From contig JAEXRW010000032.1 in assembly GCA_023454175.1 (NCBI GenBank), forward strand, positions 1 through 7,647: a stretch of 7,647 nucleotides of DNA. The letters run 5' to 3'. Position numbers and translations under genes: made by a program. This DNA comes from Bacillota bacterium. GTDB taxonomy: Bacteria > Bacillota > Clostridia > Christensenellales > JAEXRW01. Of this stretch, positions 5,681 to 7,647 are shown in pieces (the stretch's first letter is position 1; the number at the start of each line of letters is the position of its first letter). Below the pieces are notes generated by a model. The model was not told where the DNA came from. It worked only from the letters and a program-made list of their open reading frames with translations, and did no database searches.

Positions 5681-7294
5681 ATGGAAACCAACCCATTGCA
5701 AAGATCCAAAGTGGCGTGGGTGCTGGCCGGGCTCATGGTGAGCCTGCTGCTCGCCGCGCTGGACAGTACCATCGTGGGCACCGCCATGAAGCGCATCATG
5801 GAGGACCTGCAGGGTATCCAGTACTACGCCTGGCCCTTCAGCATCTATATGCTCTGTTCCACCGCCGCCATCCCCATCTCCGGCGCGCTGGCGGACCGCA
5901 TCGGCAGGAAGCCCGTCATTGTAACGGGGATCCTCACGTTCCTGGCCGGCTCCGCCCTGTGCGGCACGGCGCAGGACATGGTGCAACTCATCATTTACCG
6001 CGGCCTGCAGGGCGTGGGGGGCGGCATTATCGTCTCCAGCATCTTCACCGTCATCGCGGACTTTTTTGAACCTGCCAAACGCGGCAAATACACCGGCATC
6101 GTCACCTCGATGTACGGCCTCGCCAGCGTCATCGGCCCCCTGCTGGGCGGGCTCATCACCGACCAGCTCAGCTGGCGGTGGATCTTCTATGTGAATATCC
6201 CGCTGGGCGTCATCGCCGCCGCCATCGTCCTCTTCACCCTCCCGCGCTTCAAGCCGGAAGGCAGGAGGAATGGCGTGGACTTCGCGGGCGTTTCCACGCT
6301 GCTGCTGGCGCTCGTCCCCCTGCTGCTGGCCCTGAGCTGGGGCGGCAGGGACTACCCCTGGGGCTCCTGGACCATAATTGGAATGCTTTTGTTCTCCGCC
6401 CTCATGGTCGCGGCCTTCATCCTTGTGGAGTCCAGGGTGAAAAACCCCATCCTCCCCCTTTCCTTCTTCAGGAACCGGGCCATCAGCGTATCCTTCGTCA
6501 TCGCCTTCTTTACTAATGGGCTCATGTTCGCGGGCGTCATGTTCCTGCCGTATTTCGTCCAGGGCGTCATCGGTTCCACCGCCACCGTCTCGGGCGCCGT
6601 CACCATCCCCATGATGGCGGGCTTGCTCGTCGCCAGTAATGTGACCGGCTTCCTCATGGCAAAGACCGGCCATGCGCGCTTCTGGGCCGCGGGGGCCTTC
6701 GCGCTGGCGGCGCTGGGGATGTTCCTGCTGTCGCTCATGGGGGTAAATACGCAGTACTACGAAGTGGTGCTTTTCATGGTGGTGCTGGGCATGGGCATCG
6801 GGGTGAATATGCCCATTGCAAATGTCTGCGCGCAGAACGCGTCCCCCCGGGAACAATTGGGGGCCGTTACGTCCTCGGTGCAGTTCTTCCGCAATATCGG
6901 CGCCACGGTGGGTTCCGCCGTCTTCGGCACCATCATGACCACGTCCCTCGCAGGCGGCCTTGCGAAGCTGGACCTTTCCCAGGTACCGGAAAATGTCCGG
7001 GGCCTGCTGGGCAATGTCCAGGTCATCACCGATCCGTCCGCCCTCGCGCAGATCCAGGCCCAGGTGCCTGCGCAGTACGCAGGGTTCTTCTCCAGTATCC
7101 TGGACCAGGCCCGTGGCGCTTTGGCCGGCGCCATCCACGATGTTTTCTTTTTCTGCATCTTCGCTGCGGCAGCGGCCTTCATCGTCTCCTTCTTCCTGAA
7201 GGAAGCGGGTACAAAGGCGGTAAAAGCGGTCAGGCATGCGCCTGCACCCGTTGAACCGGCGAAGGAAGCCACCCCGGACCTGGGTAATTCTTGA
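5681..7294 (+). CDS. MFS multidrug exporter, DHA2 (EmrB/QacA-like, 14-TM) family
   Basis: This is a proton-driven drug/H+ antiporter of the inner membrane. At 537 aa it fits the 14-helix DHA2 family, and its hydrophobic segments run from about residue 12 to 505. Family motifs are visible: LDSTIVGTAM (27-36, motif D1 with its acidic residue in TM1), GALADRIGRK (68-77, motif A of the cytoplasmic loop 2-3), RGLQGVGGG (107-115, motif B) and SVIGPLLGG (149-157, motif C of antiporters), followed by WRWIFYVNIPLG (165-176). A hydrophilic loop of about 50 residues before the last helix (about 428-475, LDLSQVPENVRGLLGNVQV) fits the extracytoplasmic loop 13-14 common in this family. The C-terminal tail is Ala/Pro/Lys-rich. 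The ATG follows AAAGGAG (5666-5672) at 8 nt. It is co-transcribed with padR and is the likely target of that regulator. The substrate is unknown. Confidence 0.93.
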   Translation: METNPLQRSKVAWVLAGLMVSLLLAALDSTIVGTAMKRIMEDLQGIQYYAWPFSIYMLCSTAAIPISGALADRIGRKPVIVTGILTFLAGSALCGTAQDMVQLIIYRGLQGVGGGIIVSSIFTVIADFFEPAKRGKYTGIVTSMYGLASVIGPLLGGLITDQLSWRWIFYVNIPLGVIAAAIVLFTLPRFKPEGRRNGVDFAGVSTLLLALVPLLLALSWGGRDYPWGSWTIIGMLLFSALMVAAFILVESRVKNPILPLSFFRNRAISVSFVIAFFTNGLMFAGVMFLPYFVQGVIGSTATVSGAVTIPMMAGLLVASNVTGFLMAKTGHARFWAAGAFALAALGMFLLSLMGVNTQYYEVVLFMVVLGMGIGVNMPIANVCAQNASPREQLGAVTSSVQFFRNIGATVGSAVFGTIMTTSLAGGLAKLDLSQVPENVRGLLGNVQVITDPSALAQIQAQVPAQYAGFFSSILDQARGALAGAIHDVFFFCIFAAAAAFIVSFFLKEAGTKAVKAVRHAPAPVEPAKEATPDLGNS

Positions 7295-7327
7295 TTACCG
7301 TTTACAGCATATGTTTTAGTGCCTGTA

Positions 7328-7353
7328 GGGGCCGGTGACCACACCGGCCCTTT
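7328..7353 (+). terminator. Probable intrinsic terminator of padR-MFS
   Basis: GGGCCGGTG (7329-7337) and CACCGGCCC (7342-7350) form a perfect 9-bp stem with a 4-nt ACCA loop, 34 bp after the MFS stop. Only three T residues follow, so termination may be weak. The GTAGGGGCCGG...CCGGCCC form also resembles GC-rich palindromic repeats scattered in Clostridia genomes. Confidence 0.55.
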
Positions 7354-7647
7354 CCATGTACACCTTTGAAATTTCAATACGGGAACTGACCCTGGTAGGT
7401 GAGTGAACAAATAATGCTGCAGGCAGGCCGCTTTTTGTCCGAGGAGGTTTCCCATTTTCGTCTGGAAAGGTATGATCTGTGCTCTATGTTAGCAAGAAGT
7501 TTGGACCGTAACGTAGGGGTCGATGCCCACTGTAAAGCCCCACATGGTTTACACTTTGTTCGGGGACATAGCTTACATTTCCCCTACGTCAAATTCGCTG
7601 AATTCTTCGCGAAATAAACACCTTTTCTTGCTCATCCACCTTCGCTA
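7354..7647. other. Right-end intergenic DNA without a supported gene
   Basis: I see no convincing gene here. A 72-codon frame from a GTG at 7399 has no good ribosome site and an unrecognisable product, and its 3' half overlaps the inverted repeat at 7511-7589. A GAGGAGG run at 7440-7446 resembles a strong ribosome site, but no ATG, GTG or TTG start with a sustained frame follows at a proper distance. Confidence 0.45.
7511..7589. repeat. Long inverted repeat with nested stem
   Basis: ACGTAGGGG (7511-7519) and CCCCTACGT (7581-7589) are perfect 9-bp arms 61 bp apart. Nested between them TGTAAA (7531-7536) pairs with TTTACA (7548-7553). The whole could be a structured repeat element or the edge of a small mobile element. 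No transposase is present. Confidence 0.6.

Noticed and set aside
5639..7237. Very long antisense open frame (532 codons) opposite the MFS gene
   Set aside because: It is the shadow of the MFS gene: composition is rich in G, D, E, R and H with no domain, and the plus-strand protein has clear family motifs and a good ribosome site.
7399..7617. 72-codon plus-strand open frame
   Set aside because: It has a GTG start without a good ribosome site and no recognisable product, and it runs through an inverted repeat.

Overview
The window looks like a piece of a GC-rich Clostridia-type (Firmicutes) chromosome. This is an inference from the strong AAAGGAG-type ribosome binding sites, the short AT-rich promoter spacers between GC-rich genes, the protein types (PadR regulator, 14-helix MFS exporter, HypA/HypB, Cys-rich ferredoxin-like protein) and the abundance of small GC-rich palindromic repeats in the intergenic DNA. 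No gene in the window fixes the genus.

Layout. The left half (1-4117) carries three minus-strand genes embedded in repeat-rich non-coding DNA. They are a 354-aa multi-cluster iron-sulfur protein (307-1371) and the nickel-insertion pair hypA-hypB (3332 down to 2298, 9 bp apart, one promoter). Between hypB and the iron-sulfur gene lies a tandem array of five diverged units of about 168-174 bp (1533-2281). Each unit holds a C-rich/G-rich inverted repeat, and the inner bases of the two arms tend to change together. The three genes are bracketed by two direct copies of a roughly 200-bp dispersed repeat (1-220 and 3891-4117). The 3.4-3.9 kb spacer holds further hairpins but no gene that I can support.

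The right half (4167-7294) is a compact divergent module. A metallo-beta-lactamase-fold hydrolase is read leftwards (4916-4167). A PadR-family regulator (5082-5615) and a DHA2-type MFS multidrug exporter (5681-7294) are read rightwards as a two-gene operon. Both divergent promoters are readable. The padR promoter has a perfect inverted repeat over its -35 box. A 13-bp AT-rich motif near its start site recurs twice in the padR-MFS gap, which suggests autoregulation plus control of the exporter. A GC-rich hairpin follows the MFS gene. The last 300 bp hold another long inverted repeat and no supported gene.

Function. HypA and HypB would deliver nickel to a [NiFe] hydrogenase or another nickel enzyme whose structural genes are not in the window. 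The iron-sulfur protein is a plausible electron carrier, but its link to them is positional only. The right-hand module is a typical regulator-efflux pair with a neighbouring hydrolase of unknown substrate. I found no phage, CRISPR, transposase or defence system. The least explained content is the repeat and hairpin DNA.
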